Made by a program: the position numbers and the translations under genes. Under the pieces are notes generated by a model. The model worked only from the letters and a program-made list of their open reading frames with translations, did not search any database and was not told the DNA's origin. Shown here piece by piece: positions 45,601 through 56,600 of a stretch of 64,000 bases of DNA (position 1 is the stretch's first letter; every line of letters starts with the position of its first letter). Source of the stretch: Pegea sp. RAD2-039 (lineage: Eukaryota > Chordata > Thaliacea > Salpida > Salpidae); assembly GCA_034620365.1 (NCBI GenBank), contig JAQGEQ010000048.1, forward strand, positions 62,001 to 126,000, read 5' to 3'.

Positions 45601-48600
45601 TCAATAGATTTTATCTTTATTTCCTTGTCACAAATATGTGTCCGCAAAGACACAAATTCAAGATTATCCGCGTGTTAGGTGTAATTATAATGACTCGTTA
45701 TATCGAGCTTTATTCAAATTGTTAAGGCGACTAATAACACGGATAAGTATACTAACATACGCGATATCCACGACACCTAATGACAACGGTCTATACAAGA
45801 ATGACATTTAACACATTTACGTCGGCAGCAAAATACTTTACTGTTATGTCACATTAGGCGAGTGTGACATCCGCCTGACTACGGAGACGGATACTAGAAA
45901 CATGGCCTTAAAAGCTAAAATTTGATCTTTACTTGAAATATTATGTTTGAAAAGAGAAACAAAAGAATAAACTCTTTTTACTTCTAAAATGATTTAATTC
46001 CAATAAAAACAATAGCTTGTTTAATGAGAGAGTAAACAAAATGCCAAATAAAAAAGCTTGGTTCAAAGTGCTTAACACTGAGAAGTGTTTAGTAGAAAAA
46101 CCTTTTATCACCAAATATCATAAGCTGTCAAAATAATTAAAAGAAATTAATCAATCCTAAAAGCTTTCTTTTATAAATATAAAGTTAAATAAGTAAATCA
46201 CTGAAAACTTTTAATTAAAAAGCTCTTTAACGAAAATGAGTGAAAATGACACATTTAGCTTTATTGAGCTTTACCATAAATCTGTTAACAACTAAAGTTC
46301 CCTTTTCTAAAATACCTTAAACATAAAATGGCTTCACTACATTCAGATTCAATGGGACCATCAGCCAACAAGCTTTATCAAGTTCGTGTGTCTCTAGTGA
46401 ATCATAACAAATGCAAAAAAGTTTTTAATCTTTTGACTAATAGCACTATATGTGCTGGTAACTTTAACCATGGTGGTTATGATACCTGTCAGGTAAAATC
46501 TGAAACTTAAACAAAGACAAAAGCTAGATCTTAAAAACCAAATATTTATAGGGTGATTCAGGTGGTCCATTAATGTGTTATAGAGATGGCTCATGGGTTC
46601 AGAAAGGTGTTACCTCCTATGGAGATGGTTGTGCTAAATTGAAGTCACCAGGAATATATACTAATGTTGGAGTGTTTTACAAATGGATTATGAAAAGTAT
46701 TTTTTATGATATGCTATTTGATTAAAGTTTGTTTGACAATTTTCTTTAATTTTCAAACTTATTAGTTTCTTTCATACCATTATTTTATTGTAAAATCATT
46801 TATAGTAATTATGATTATTCGTTGTGGTATCATCTTGTGCATTACGATTGCATTCAATGAACGAGTTTAGAAATGTTGGTTTTAAGTATTTTGTTTAATG
46901 TGTTTGCTCTAGTTAATAGTTATATTTATATAAATTAATAATATAATATTCTAACTTTTGAGATTAATTTAACTTTTTTCAGCTTTTGAAACAAGTAGTC
47001 AACAACAAAATGATGATTTTATAGGTAAGCTACAACTAACAAAGATTAATTAATTTTGTTCTACCTAAAATATCAAAACATCTTAGGCCAAATTTTCTTG
47101 AAATTTAAAAAGTTTAAATGTCTGTTAACTATTTCATACCTAGTAGCAAACACACTTATTTCATGGCTAAGAACTTGTAAAAGTTCGTTTTTAATCTAAA
47201 AAAACGAGGTTTTAATTTTAACATAGTTTAATTTTATATGGGTAATTATGGCCCATTTACAAAAAATTTCAGTTTGAATATTCAGTAGGTTTTATAAATA
47301 TATAAGAATTTGTCTATCATAAGCCAAAATGGCTTTCATTCTAAATTTTATGTTTATATGAATAAGTGTTGAAATCTAAATCTGTTTAGATATTTGTGGC
47401 AATAAAGAGATAACAGAACCTTCTGGAAAACTTACTTCACCTAACTTTCCTTTATCTTACGGCCCTAATTTAAACTGCACTAAGACAATAAGTGTACCAA
47501 AAGGAAAAGTAAGCAGCTTTTGAAAACACTTATTAAATAGACAATTAAAGTCTACGAATTCCTAAATATACTTAAAACTAATAAAATCTATTTCTAAACA
47601 ACTATACATAGAGCATTTAATTTTTGAAAATGATACTATCTACACAGTAATTGTTGATAAATTAATGAAAATATTTATATGCACTAATCTTAATTTTGGT
47701 TTACAGTTGTTAACAGTATTCTTTGAGTTAGTGGATATTGAAATAGATAGCAATTGCATCTTTGAAAAACTTGAAGTTATCGCTGGAAAAGAAATTGTAT
47801 GACAAATTAGTTTAATTCATATTGTAATTAATTATATAAATGCTACGTTTGTTGCAAGATTTAAACGTTTTAATCACTCTACAAGTGTAAATAGATATTA
47901 TTATTGTTTCTTTAGGAAGTTAAACATATTTTTTCTGACCTTATTTTATTTCATAAATACACGTTTTATTACACTGCTTTTATTTTAAGTTGTCTTCAAA
48001 GCTTTAAAGATTTATCCGTTTAGGTTAAATAATTATATCTTTAAATTTCAGATTGGAGGTGCATCGTTTTGTGGCAACCGTAATCCTCCTAACTTTACAA
48101 CTGACCAAGATGTAACTTTCAAGTTTTTATCTGATGATAGCGCACAATATCAAGGCTTTCTTGTTTCATGGTTATTTGTAACAAGTAAATAAATTGAAAA
48201 CAAATCTCATTTCAAAAACTCAGTTTTATTTGCTCTTTTCATCTTTATAAATCTTGTGAAGATTGTGGAAGTGATGAATACAGATGTTGGGACGGAACAT
48301 GTCTTCCTTCATCCAAGCATTGTGATGGAGTTTCTGATTGTACTGATCAAAGTGATGAGATTGAGTGTGGTGAGATTTTACATCAGAGTTGCTTCTGGAA
48401 GTTGTTGAAACTTCGAGTATTTGAATAAATCTAACAGTTTAGCTGAATAACATTTACAATTTTAAATAAATCAAGAAATGATTTTTATTATGTAATAAAT
48501 CTAAACCCTCAATAAGAAAACAATTTAAATATCGAACATAATAAATTAAACGTTAAATTAAAAAGCGATCTTTACTTCGCAAACAACTGAAAGAGAGAAA

Positions 48601-51600
48601 AAAACCAGTTTTAAAGAAAAGAAAGAAACTCTAAAGGCTTTTTCTATTCCATTTTACTGTGTCTTGCTCCTATATTACCTCCGCATTTCACTGTATTTTG
48701 CTTTGTTTTTTCAACATCATCACTCAGAGCACATTCCATATGACCGTTTTAGGTCGAAACAGGGCCTTATTATTATTAAATATAAAATGAAAAATAATAA
48801 ATAATTTCACTGTTAAATGTAATTCTAATTATTTTCGATCAATATTTTTATAATTATTTAAATTTGCGTTTTCAATTAAGCAAATTTATAAAAATGTTTT
48901 TCAAATAAAAATTTCTCATGAAAAGTTGTTGTTTAGCTCATATACCGTCCACTTCTCACGAATGTGGAAAAAACTCAAAACCAATTCGCTTTACATGGGT
49001 AACTTCTATTTTCAAATATTTACTGCTTGTGTAAAAGATTGTGACTTTGTAGGATCATCGAATATCCGGCGGAAGTGAGGCTAATAAACACTCGTACCCT
49101 TGGGCTGTTCAACTTCGCTTACTTTCTGGCGATATTTTTTGTGGTGCCAGTTTATTATCGAACAGATGGATTTTGACGGCAGCACATTGCATTGCAACCT
49201 TTACACTTCCAAAGTAAACGATTAAAAAATTGTTTCAATTGAATCCTTTAGATATAAGCTGTATTTAGTAGTTTAGAGTCAAACCTCAAAGTAAGATTAT
49301 TCAAAAATTAAAAATGTGAATGAAAAGCCGGAAAAAGTGTTTTATATAATTTTCCAAAACTGGCTTCTTTTCCACCTTATTACCTTTTAATTAATCTAAC
49401 TATTAAAATATTTTTCCAAATGTTCAAAACAACTTTGCTCATATCAAAGGATTGAAAGTAAAGCTCTTCAAATTACCAATCTATCTATTACCTCTAACTA
49501 TAATTTTCTAGTTAAGTTCCTTCACACGGCATAAACAGTTGTATCTTTTGGAGTTTTCGGGCTCAGAGCAAAAATCTAATAGAAATCTTCAAAATTTTTT
49601 GTGGATGATATAAACAATCTAAACTTTCCTGTTCAAACTAAAACAGGAAAACTAAAAAGATTAAACGTTATAGTTCAAGTACTTTATTATTTAGAGGTTG
49701 ACAACTTACAATCACCAAGAAAGTCATTTCTAAGAGTTACAATTTTTTCGGTTGTTGTTATATTATGAACTTAATTCATTTAAAACTTTAGAAAGCATCA
49801 AAACCACGTGACCAAGTTATTAAGACCAAAATGTATGCTTTAATTAGTGACAACTGAATTATTTCTAGAATACAAAATTAGCTTTTTTAAAAGTATTTTT
49901 GTATCTTATCATCTCACAGAAAAAAAACGAATAAAGCAGGTAAATAATCTGAATTGGATCTGAATAATCTGGTTTTGGCAGTAACCTTTTAACTAATATA
50001 ACTCAAAGTTGACAAAAACGGAGCTGCTGTTTATAGAATTAATTTTTAAATTTTTATCCCCTTGTTTCTGTTTACTAAAACTTCCAACTATTGTTTTCTG
50101 AAAAGTTATCGCATAAAATATGATTTTGTAGATTTGTTTCAACAAACCTTTTAAAATGTTCTTCCCTTTTTATACCTCTAACTCAATGGATCATTATTTG
50201 AACAAAAACTTTTGTAAAATGATAGTGTGTAGTTTAGTGTAAATCTGACTTCGTATATTTTTAGTAGTTAACATGGCATTAAGTTTGCATCAAACCTTCA
50301 AACTGTAAAGATGACAAATTTGCTAAATTTGTTACAGTGAGTTTCTTGGTATGATCGGAAGCCATGAAAAAGAAGATCCCTTATCAGTTACCGTTCGATT
50401 TTCTCACATTATTATTCACCCTGAATATGATTCGTAAGTAAGCTGCAAATATTTGGTTTAATTTGTTAAAGTTTTTCATGATTTTAGAATTTCGTTTGCA
50501 AATGACATAGCATTATTGAAAACTGAAGAGTTTATTAAGTTCAATGAAATAATTTCTCCTATTTGTTGGTCATTACCAAGTTTTGAACAAATAAATGATG
50601 AAACTTGCTTGGCTATTGGATGGGGCAAGTTTTGTAAGTTCGATCTTTGTAAATAAAAATATCATTTTATGATTTAAAGATTTACTTTAAACAGATGATA
50701 ATGGCCCTGCCAGCAACACTCTCTTTCAAGTCCAACTTAAAATAATCTCTCAGGACTTATGTAAAAGTTCTTATTCTTTTATTTCAAACACAACATTTTG
50801 TGCTGGAGATATAGAGAATGGCGAGCGAGACACTTGTGACGTAATAACATCAAGTTTTAGTCGATGATGCTAATCAAAATGATTACTCTTTATTGTTCAG
50901 GGAGATTCTGGAGGACCTCTTATTTGTTTTAGAGATGGAAAATGGATTCAAATTGGAATATCTTCTTATAGGTTCATGTGCTCAACAATTAGTATTCCTG
51001 GTATTTATACGAATGTAACAGAATACATCGGATGGATAAGTCAATGTATGTTTGTATATCTACAAAGTTGTTAGTTTTCAATTATCAGACAGTTTGGAAA
51101 TTTTTAAGATATTCTTTCGACTTTAATTCCGTTTATCAACCGTTTTTTACAGATATCGAGTTACCGACATTTTTACAAAGTACAACTACACAAAGTTAGT
51201 GATTTTTGTAGAAGGTGTTGAATTCTATGAATACTTGTTAGAAGTTACATTTTATGATAAAGAATTTATTACATCTACACTTTGCATCTTTATTACTATA
51301 TTTATAAATGAAATTTAAAGTCTTATTTTGTTATAATCAAATGTCAACAAGCTTAGTAATTTTTGTATAATTGAAGGTCATTTATCGGATCAAAACTTGT
51401 CAGCAGCCTCGAGTGAGTTTTACTTCTTCATTGACACACAAAAACCGAATCAATTCTGTTTTCATCTTTATCTTAAATCTACATCACTATTTGGAGTTTA
51501 GAATAAATCTTTTTTAGATTTTTAAAACATTTTTGTTTTTTAGCTCATTGAGAATCCAATAATTTTACAAAATCATTTCTAATTTTGATTTAAAAAGTAC

Positions 51601-51888
51601 AGGCATAAATTTATTTTCAGATAAATTATTTCCTATTAACTAGTATCTTTCAATCTATTTAGCTTTTGAATATATGTTTTAGAAATGAAAAATCATTTTT
51701 ATTTTAAACCTTTGAAAATTGATTTTTTAGTTAATATCCTTCACAACTTTTTACTTACAAACGTATTTCAAATTTTATAATTCTTATCACTTCTATTATT
51801 TTTTATTTATTTTTCAGGAGCTGGCCCATACAAGACATTTTTATCGATTGCTTATTTTACTTATTGCTACTTTTTACTAAGAAATTAA
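42664..51888 (+). CDS. Double CUB-LDLa-trypsin protease (polyserase-like), 889 aa
   Basis: Secreted or surface serine protease with two complete S1 units. Exons: 42664-42745, 42962-43080, 43246-43335, 43568-43700, 44113-44220, 44380-44441, 44555-44715, 44940-45020, 45078-45223, 46347-46492, 46552-46696, 46983-47024, 47390-47508, 47707-47796, 48052-48184, 48262-48369, 48937-48998, 49053-49213, 50338-50433, 50488-50633, 50695-50840, 50901-51045, 51153-51194, 51377-51412, 51818-51888; 2670 nt in frame. Signal peptide 1-27, CUB 28-141, LDLa 142-177, trypsin 199-425, linker, CUB 439-552, LDLa 553-588, trypsin 610-840, Thr/Ser-rich stalk, hydrophobic end. Both triads are intact: H243/D285/S379 and H654/D701/S795. 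Asp373 and Asp789 at the S1 position predict cleavage after Lys/Arg. Activation sites read WDLK/VVGG and WDHR/ISGG. The second unit has no signal exon and joins through the phase-1 exon 46983-47024, so I call one gene. Vertebrate ovochymases and polyserases are analogous multi-protease proteins. Confidence 0.87.
43810..43955 (-). repeat. Divergent relative of the 180-bp repeat, in intron 4 of the protease
   Basis: On the minus strand it starts TGTAACGATAATGAGTCT, like the start of the 180-bp repeat, and shares an AGCTTTGTTC-type block, then diverges. Boundaries are approximate. Confidence 0.35.
44035..44236 (+). repeat. Near-identical LDLa exon tract, copy 1
   Basis: Contains the end of intron 4, LDLa exon 5 and the start of intron 5. 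By eye it differs from 48184-48385 at only about six positions, far fewer than the flanking CUB and protease exons. The LDLa translation has six Cys and the calcium-site pattern [16 protein letters not shown]. Confidence 0.85.
45340..45615 (-). mobile_element. SINE-like element, copy A (intron 9 of the protease)
   Basis: Shares ordered blocks with 53848-54185, such as TGGCCTGCTTTGGCCGAGAA, GTTGCTGCCCATGCAGCA, CACCAACAAG, GGAACAGAAGGACTGATGT, CCAGAACGACATTGAGTA (plus-strand reading) and the CTAGGAGAAG-type motif on the minus strand. Non-coding body; the tRNA-like head seen in copy B is not recognisable here. It is markedly less AT-rich than the intron around it. Confidence 0.7.
45680..45856 (+). 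repeat. 180-bp dispersed repeat, copy 2 (intron 9 of the protease)
   Basis: Begins TGTAATTATAATGACTCG and carries the same ordered blocks as 35741-35928 and 52045-52232. Similarity fades near ATGTCACATTA. It sits just downstream of the SINE-like copy, so intron 9 has collected two insertions. Confidence 0.7.
48184..48385 (+). repeat. Near-identical LDLa exon tract, copy 2
   Basis: Counterpart of 44035-44236. Identity starts exactly at the exon 15 donor (gtaaat) and stops about 16 nt into the intron after the LDLa exon. One coding change is visible: Ala to Thr in CDGVSDC(A/T)DQSDE. Confidence 0.85.
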
Positions 51889-52025
51889 ATTTAGAAAAAA
51901 GTTTCAATAATGTTTTTTATCATATTCGAATTATTCTGATAAAAATTAATTTAATCGAAACATTATCAAAATATAATTGAGCTTCATATTAGTTTTAAGT
52001 TTAGAATTATTATGTAAAATCTATA

Positions 52026-52036
52026 AATAAAATAAA
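52026..52036 (+). terminator. Poly(A) signals of the double protease
   Basis: Two overlapping AATAAA hexamers about 140 nt past the stop codon and directly before a repeat insertion. Confidence 0.45.
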
Positions 52037-52044
52037 TATTGATC

Positions 52045-52232
52045 ATAATGATAATGACTCTTTATATAGAGCTTTATTCAAATTATTAAGGCGACTAACA
52101 ACAATGATAAGTATACTAACGATACACGCTACCCAAATCACAGTCTATTACAGAATGACAACGTCTATACGAGAATGACGTTTAACACATTTACGTCAGC
52201 GGCAAAATAATTTACTATTGTACCACATTAAT
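52045..52232 (+). repeat. 180-bp dispersed repeat, copy 3
   Basis: Begins ATAATGATAATGACTC, contains GAGCTTTATTCAAATTATTA, AATGATAAGTATACTAAC and AACACATTTACGTCAGCGG, and ends near TACCACATTAAT. Same order of blocks as the other two copies. Confidence 0.7.
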
Positions 52233-53607
52233 ATAAACAAATTGTGTCTATACTTTAAAAATTGTTTTTTTTATCTTGTTCATAACTTTGTATAATAGTT
52301 TTAGCTATTGATGAAACTTCATAAACCTGTTTGCATTTAATTTCATTAATTTATAGATATTTTATCATTTAGTTAAGAAAGTGACTTTTAATAAAATATG
52401 TTTTGAAAAAAACTAAAATTTCTAACAAAATAACATCGGCCTTATTTGTTGTGAAGAAGTGAAAAAGTTTGACTTTTATTGCGCTGTTTTATTGCTTTGT
52501 TTGTCTTAAATAAATTATTTAAAGAGCTTTTAAAGTGAACAAATATTCATATTATCAAACACACCTTTATAAAAGTGACAGACTAATTCTTCAATGATGT
52601 AATTTCAACAAAATAATGTCAAGATTAAAAATGAATCATTAATGACTCTCATTAACAACTTAGAACTGAGTTGAAAAAATTAGTTTTGATATCTTAAAAG
52701 ACTCACAGAAAAGTGAAATTTTGTTTCTTTATTTGGCTTTATACCTAAACAAACTTGAAACAAAAAATACTATTTTATAAAAAACGAATTTTATTCACAA
52801 GCATGAATAATTATAATCAGTTTGAATAATATTTTATAGCTTATTTAAAAACAGAAGAAGCTCATTTTTACAAAAAATCATTTTTATCTAATACAACACT
52901 TACTAAAAAGTTTAAAGTTGTAAATCAAAACAAAATTTTGTAGAAATTTTTAAAACTTTAATCAATAATATTTCCACAAAATATTGTTTTATAAAACATT
53001 AGCTGAAGTAGAACTTTATAGAGTTTAAATAATAATTGAAAACGACAGACTAAACTTTTATTAACAAAAATGTACATTGTTTAAATAAAGGGTTTATTAG
53101 AATAAGCTGTTACACCCAAAAATAAACATAAAATAATCTACAGACTGATTTAATTATTAACAGATTTTTCAGCATAGATTAACTTTTATTAAAATCACAA
53201 TGAGCACATCTTGAAGTTTATAAGGGATCATTCAGGTTTTCGAAAATTGCACAAAAATAAAGAAAAATTAAAGAAATATTTTGTACAAAAATGGATAAGA
53301 TGAAAATGAAAACTTGGTGAAGTTACAAAGAAATATAAACAAAAAAGATTATTTGTTATTATAATTAGCATCATAGATGTATACAAACATGAAAATAAGT
53401 TGTAAGTTTGTACATAGAACATTTTTATGACAAGGTTTTATAAAAAATGCATCAAATTAGATTAAACAAAACTTTTTTGCCAAAAGGTTATGATAATACT
53501 TTACAATCAAATTATCGACATCCTTGAGATAAACTACATTTTAATAAATCTTAGATTATTAAAATAATCGATCACACCATATACAAAGTAACTGAAATTT
53601 GTAGCAC

Positions 53608-56600
53608 CTAGAATTCTGTAATTTCGTCAATGTCTTCAAATCTTACTTTATGATTTTCAGAAAAATCAACTTTAGGTACAAAATCTGTTCCAAGCAGCTC
53701 CTGCCACATAGAATTGTATGTAAAATAGGATAGAAAAATTATATGCAAAATATAATTGATAGTTTCACATTCATAATTGACCCACTAATGAAGTTTGTTT
53801 ATTTTTGTTTGATGTTAGGGTTCAAACGAAAACACATTTGTAAGTAATTTTGTTGGCTTGCTTCGGCCGCGAACGGCCATGAGTAGATTACATGTGCCAG
53901 AAAGAAACTATGAAGATTTAGTTATTGCCCATGAAGCAAACTTCTATCTATACGCCAACAAGTTATGCAGCGGAACAAACGGACTGATGTCCGGTTGATG
54001 CCAGAACGACACTGAGTACAGTGAAGAGTTTTATACGGGGCTCCGATCCAGTTTTAAATTCGAAGTTTTGAGTCTCTTAGAATTATTGCCATTAACCAGA
54101 TTCACAGAGCTTTTTTACCCGGTTTTTTTCACAAAACTTTCCGCTTGTTAAGCGGTGGTGGTAATCGCTACACCACACAGACGAACAAGCTAATTTTAAA
54201 CAATCTTTCAACAAACTATATATGCTTTAATTTCTTTGATAAAAATTTAACTTTTGTATTTACATAGAAATGTTTGTTCAAAAAAATTTCCATTATAATA
54301 TTTTTATAGAATGTTGTATTAAGAAATTCTCAGGAAGACTTACCTCTGGGTCTTGAAGTCGTTTTTCTGCTATATTATTTTCAACAATCTTTGCATCCAA
54401 TCTACCCCGAGGTTGATAACTCCAACATCCACTTTCAATCAAAGAAAACCTGAAATACGAGTTGTAAAAAATCAGAAAGCTCTAAAAATTTGTAATTTAA
54501 TAAGTTTATGTTCGTTTTAATACTCCACTAACATCTCTCTTGAACATTTATCTGGTTTTGACAATGTTTTTCCAGACTCTAGATAGGAAGCAATTTCTGT
54601 AACTGACAAATCTTCATATGGTTTTTCACCTCCGCTTATAATTTCCCACATCACAACACCTAAGGACCAACTGAAAATAAAGTTACAATATTCAAGCGAT
54701 CTTTCATTTTTTATATAACAACAAATGATTTAACTACTGCTGAGTTTTAAAGGATATATAAACAAGCTTTTGTGATCAAGCATATCATAAATCAAACTTT
54801 TGAAAAGTTAGTAATAAAATAAACGATTTCTCACATATCTGATGACATTGTACTGATTTCTTCATTTAATCCTTCAGGAGCCAACCAACGTTTTCTGTCA
54901 TCCATCTAAAAATTGTTTTATGATTAGTCACATTTTTTTTGTATTTATTTTCACTATGACTAATGTTTTTTTGTCAAAGAAAAACTTAAATAAGTTAAAA
55001 GCTAAATTTGCTGATATAATGCATTAAACTCTATTCAGTACACAGTATAAAAAAGTAAAGAGGCCTTCGAAAAGAAAGAAAATAAGGTGACAAAGTTACT
55101 CCATTTATTCAAATAATCATTTAGTAATCTTAATCTACAAAATTCAAATATGTGTTTGGCACTTGAGGGCTGACCGAAAAAATATTATGTCTTCAAGCAT
55201 AAATAATAAGAGCAGTTATAAGACTGTATAAGCTAATTAACAATTAAGAAAAATTATTAAGTTTATTCTAATTTTTGTTATCAAAAATAATGTTTATCGA
55301 AGTTATTACAACAAACATAACTATATTTTATCATTTATTTATTGCAACAAATGTAAAGGAGGGTGCCTGAAGAGAGCACCTGTCACTTACACACATTCTC
55401 ACAAATAATACCTATTATATGAAATTAAGTTTGAAATATAGAAAGAAAAAGGTGTGACACATGACATTTCATATTTGAATCTGTATTATCTCTATCTGGA
55501 ATTACTTCAGTGAAGGGAAATCCTAGATTGTTTTCGTATCCATGTATTTTTGGAGTTAGATTTTCATCAATCCAAATCGTATAAGAAGAAAGTTTTCCGT
55601 GAACAACGTTGCTAACAAATAATGAAATACTTTAGCTACATATACTTTATTTTAAACAAACTTATACAACAGTAAGTAAGAGTAACTACTTTGAATGAAT
55701 GAAACTTAATCCGTTTGATATTCCTGCAATTATATTCATCTTTCGTCTGCTGCTTCCATGCCTAGTATCTTTTTTAAAAAATTCATTTAAGTTTCCATTT
55801 GTAGCAAACTCAACCGAAGTACGGAGTAAACCTTCGAACAAAATGAACTTTTTATGATTGTTATATTAAGAAATAAGAGTTAAGGGGATTGCAGAAAGTA
55901 AATTCTTCGTAAAAAGTCTTTATTAAAAGAAGTTAAAATAATTCTTTAATTAAAAATTAAATCAGTTGACAAGCTATAAATCTGATTTTAATTCTTTAAA
56001 ACAAATAAAGAAAAACAAACAACCGTTTCATGATTAAATCAAATTATCTATACAAATAATCAATATTCAAATAAGAAATTTCATCTTTTATTTACCATCA
56101 GATTCTAGTTGTCCGAAATAATTTAAAATAAATTCATTTTTGTTAGCTCCGATAATCGACCTCAAATCATTTAATTTTCGATTAATTTCAATTTCATCTT
56201 CTTCAACCACATCAAGTCTAAAAGCAAATTTAATCAGGAAATATTTTACGACGTGTCTTTCAGTTTAAAGTTAATTTCACAATGAAAAAATAATATTTAT
56301 TATTGACTTGTTTTTTATTGCATACAAAGGCCAATTTATTAATTATTTTCAATTTACCAGCTTCTTTTTATGAGAACATAGATTATATTTATCATACATA
56401 TGTCCAAACATCACTACTTGAAAGATAAATTTTTTATAAGGATTATATATAAGGCTCATATTAATTCAAATATAAATAACTTTGATTTTAAGTAATTATA
56501 ATGAAGAAAATAGGAGTGTTGATCAGTAGTATTAAAATCAAACTTTTATTTAAATTATTTTCTGTTTCTTCTTACTTTAGATTTTTGACAACTGAGAAAG

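Larger units (their letters stand above)
51889..53607. other. Intergenic stretch between two convergent genes
   Basis: Overlapping AATAAA hexamers at 52026-52036 probably end the protease transcript. A copy of the 180-bp repeat follows at once (52045-52232). The remaining 1.4 kb is AT-rich with nothing recognised. Confidence 0.5.

Noticed and set aside
46811..46870. Possible independent start for the second protease module ([14 protein letters not shown])
   Set aside because: It stops after 19 codons and has no donor of the phase needed for exon 47390; the 42-nt linker exon fits phase and has an equal-length twin at 51153-51194.
48690..48770. Motif with GGTCGAAAC, tested by eye as a hammerhead ribozyme or tRNA T-arm
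   Set aside because: No CTGATGA core or pairing stems on either strand; left as unexplained intron sequence.
53228..53422. 64-codon minus-strand ORF
   Set aside because: Phe/Cys-rich translation of AT-rich DNA, no splice support, downstream of the pseudokinase stop.
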